This document shows, one piece after another, positions 14,382 through 14,402 of a stretch of 14,402 nt of DNA. The DNA is taken from the NCBI GenBank assembly GCA_902773245.1, contig CACYDY010000137.1, positions 1 through 14,402 on the forward strand, written 5' to 3'. The notes beneath the pieces were generated by a model. The model worked only from the letters and a program-made list of their open reading frames with translations. It ran no database searches and was not told the origin of the DNA. The DNA is from an uncultured Ruminococcus sp. (lineage in GTDB: Bacteria; Bacillota; Clostridia; Oscillospirales; Acutalibacteraceae). Within the stretch, counting starts at the first letter, position 1. Each line of letters starts with the position of its first letter. The position numbers were made by a program, and so were the translations under genes.

Positions 14382-14402
14382 TGATTATTTTATAAAAATA
14401 TC

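Overview
The window looks like a chromosomal, mostly housekeeping segment of a low-to-moderate GC Gram-positive anaerobe, most likely a gut or rumen Clostridia member of the Oscillospiraceae/Ruminococcus type. This is inferred from purine-rich Shine-Dalgarno sites, consensus SigA-type promoters, a short feoA-feoB pair, a meso-diaminopimelate dehydrogenase and tandem M42 peptidases. No tRNA, rRNA, CRISPR array, IS element, integrase or phage gene was seen. Thirteen protein genes fill nearly all of the window: eleven on the minus strand and two (deoD, cdd) on the plus strand.

Layout from left to right: feoB and feoA (ferrous iron uptake, minus) with a terminator-like hairpin between them and a promoter/dyad upstream of feoA; ilvE (branched-chain aminotransferase, minus) with its own near-consensus promoter; recQ (RecQ helicase, minus); a 302-base divergent intergenic region with a weak recQ promoter, two stem-loops and a perfect consensus promoter for deoD; deoD-cdd (purine nucleoside phosphorylase and cytidine deaminase, plus), a nucleoside salvage pair; a shared 13-bp bidirectional terminator; a probable exported C39-like cysteine peptidase with a long disordered linker, downstream of a DUF5662-type His-rich protein (both minus); ddh (meso-DAP dehydrogenase, minus); and the chain murD, M42 peptidase, M42 peptidase, GNAT acetyltransferase (minus), whose last three genes are 13 and 3 bases apart.

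Functional links: murD and ddh both serve peptidoglycan synthesis (UDP-MurNAc-L-Ala-D-Glu formation and supply of meso-DAP), although ddh has its own promoter. The two M42 aminopeptidases and the GNAT protein form a tight cluster downstream of murD that may deal with peptides, but the substrate cannot be read from sequence. The least explained parts are the DUF5662 plus C39 peptidase pair, with a hairpin at the predicted 5' end of its transcript, and the regulatory structures around feoAB. I found no clear evidence of a new defence or mobile system.
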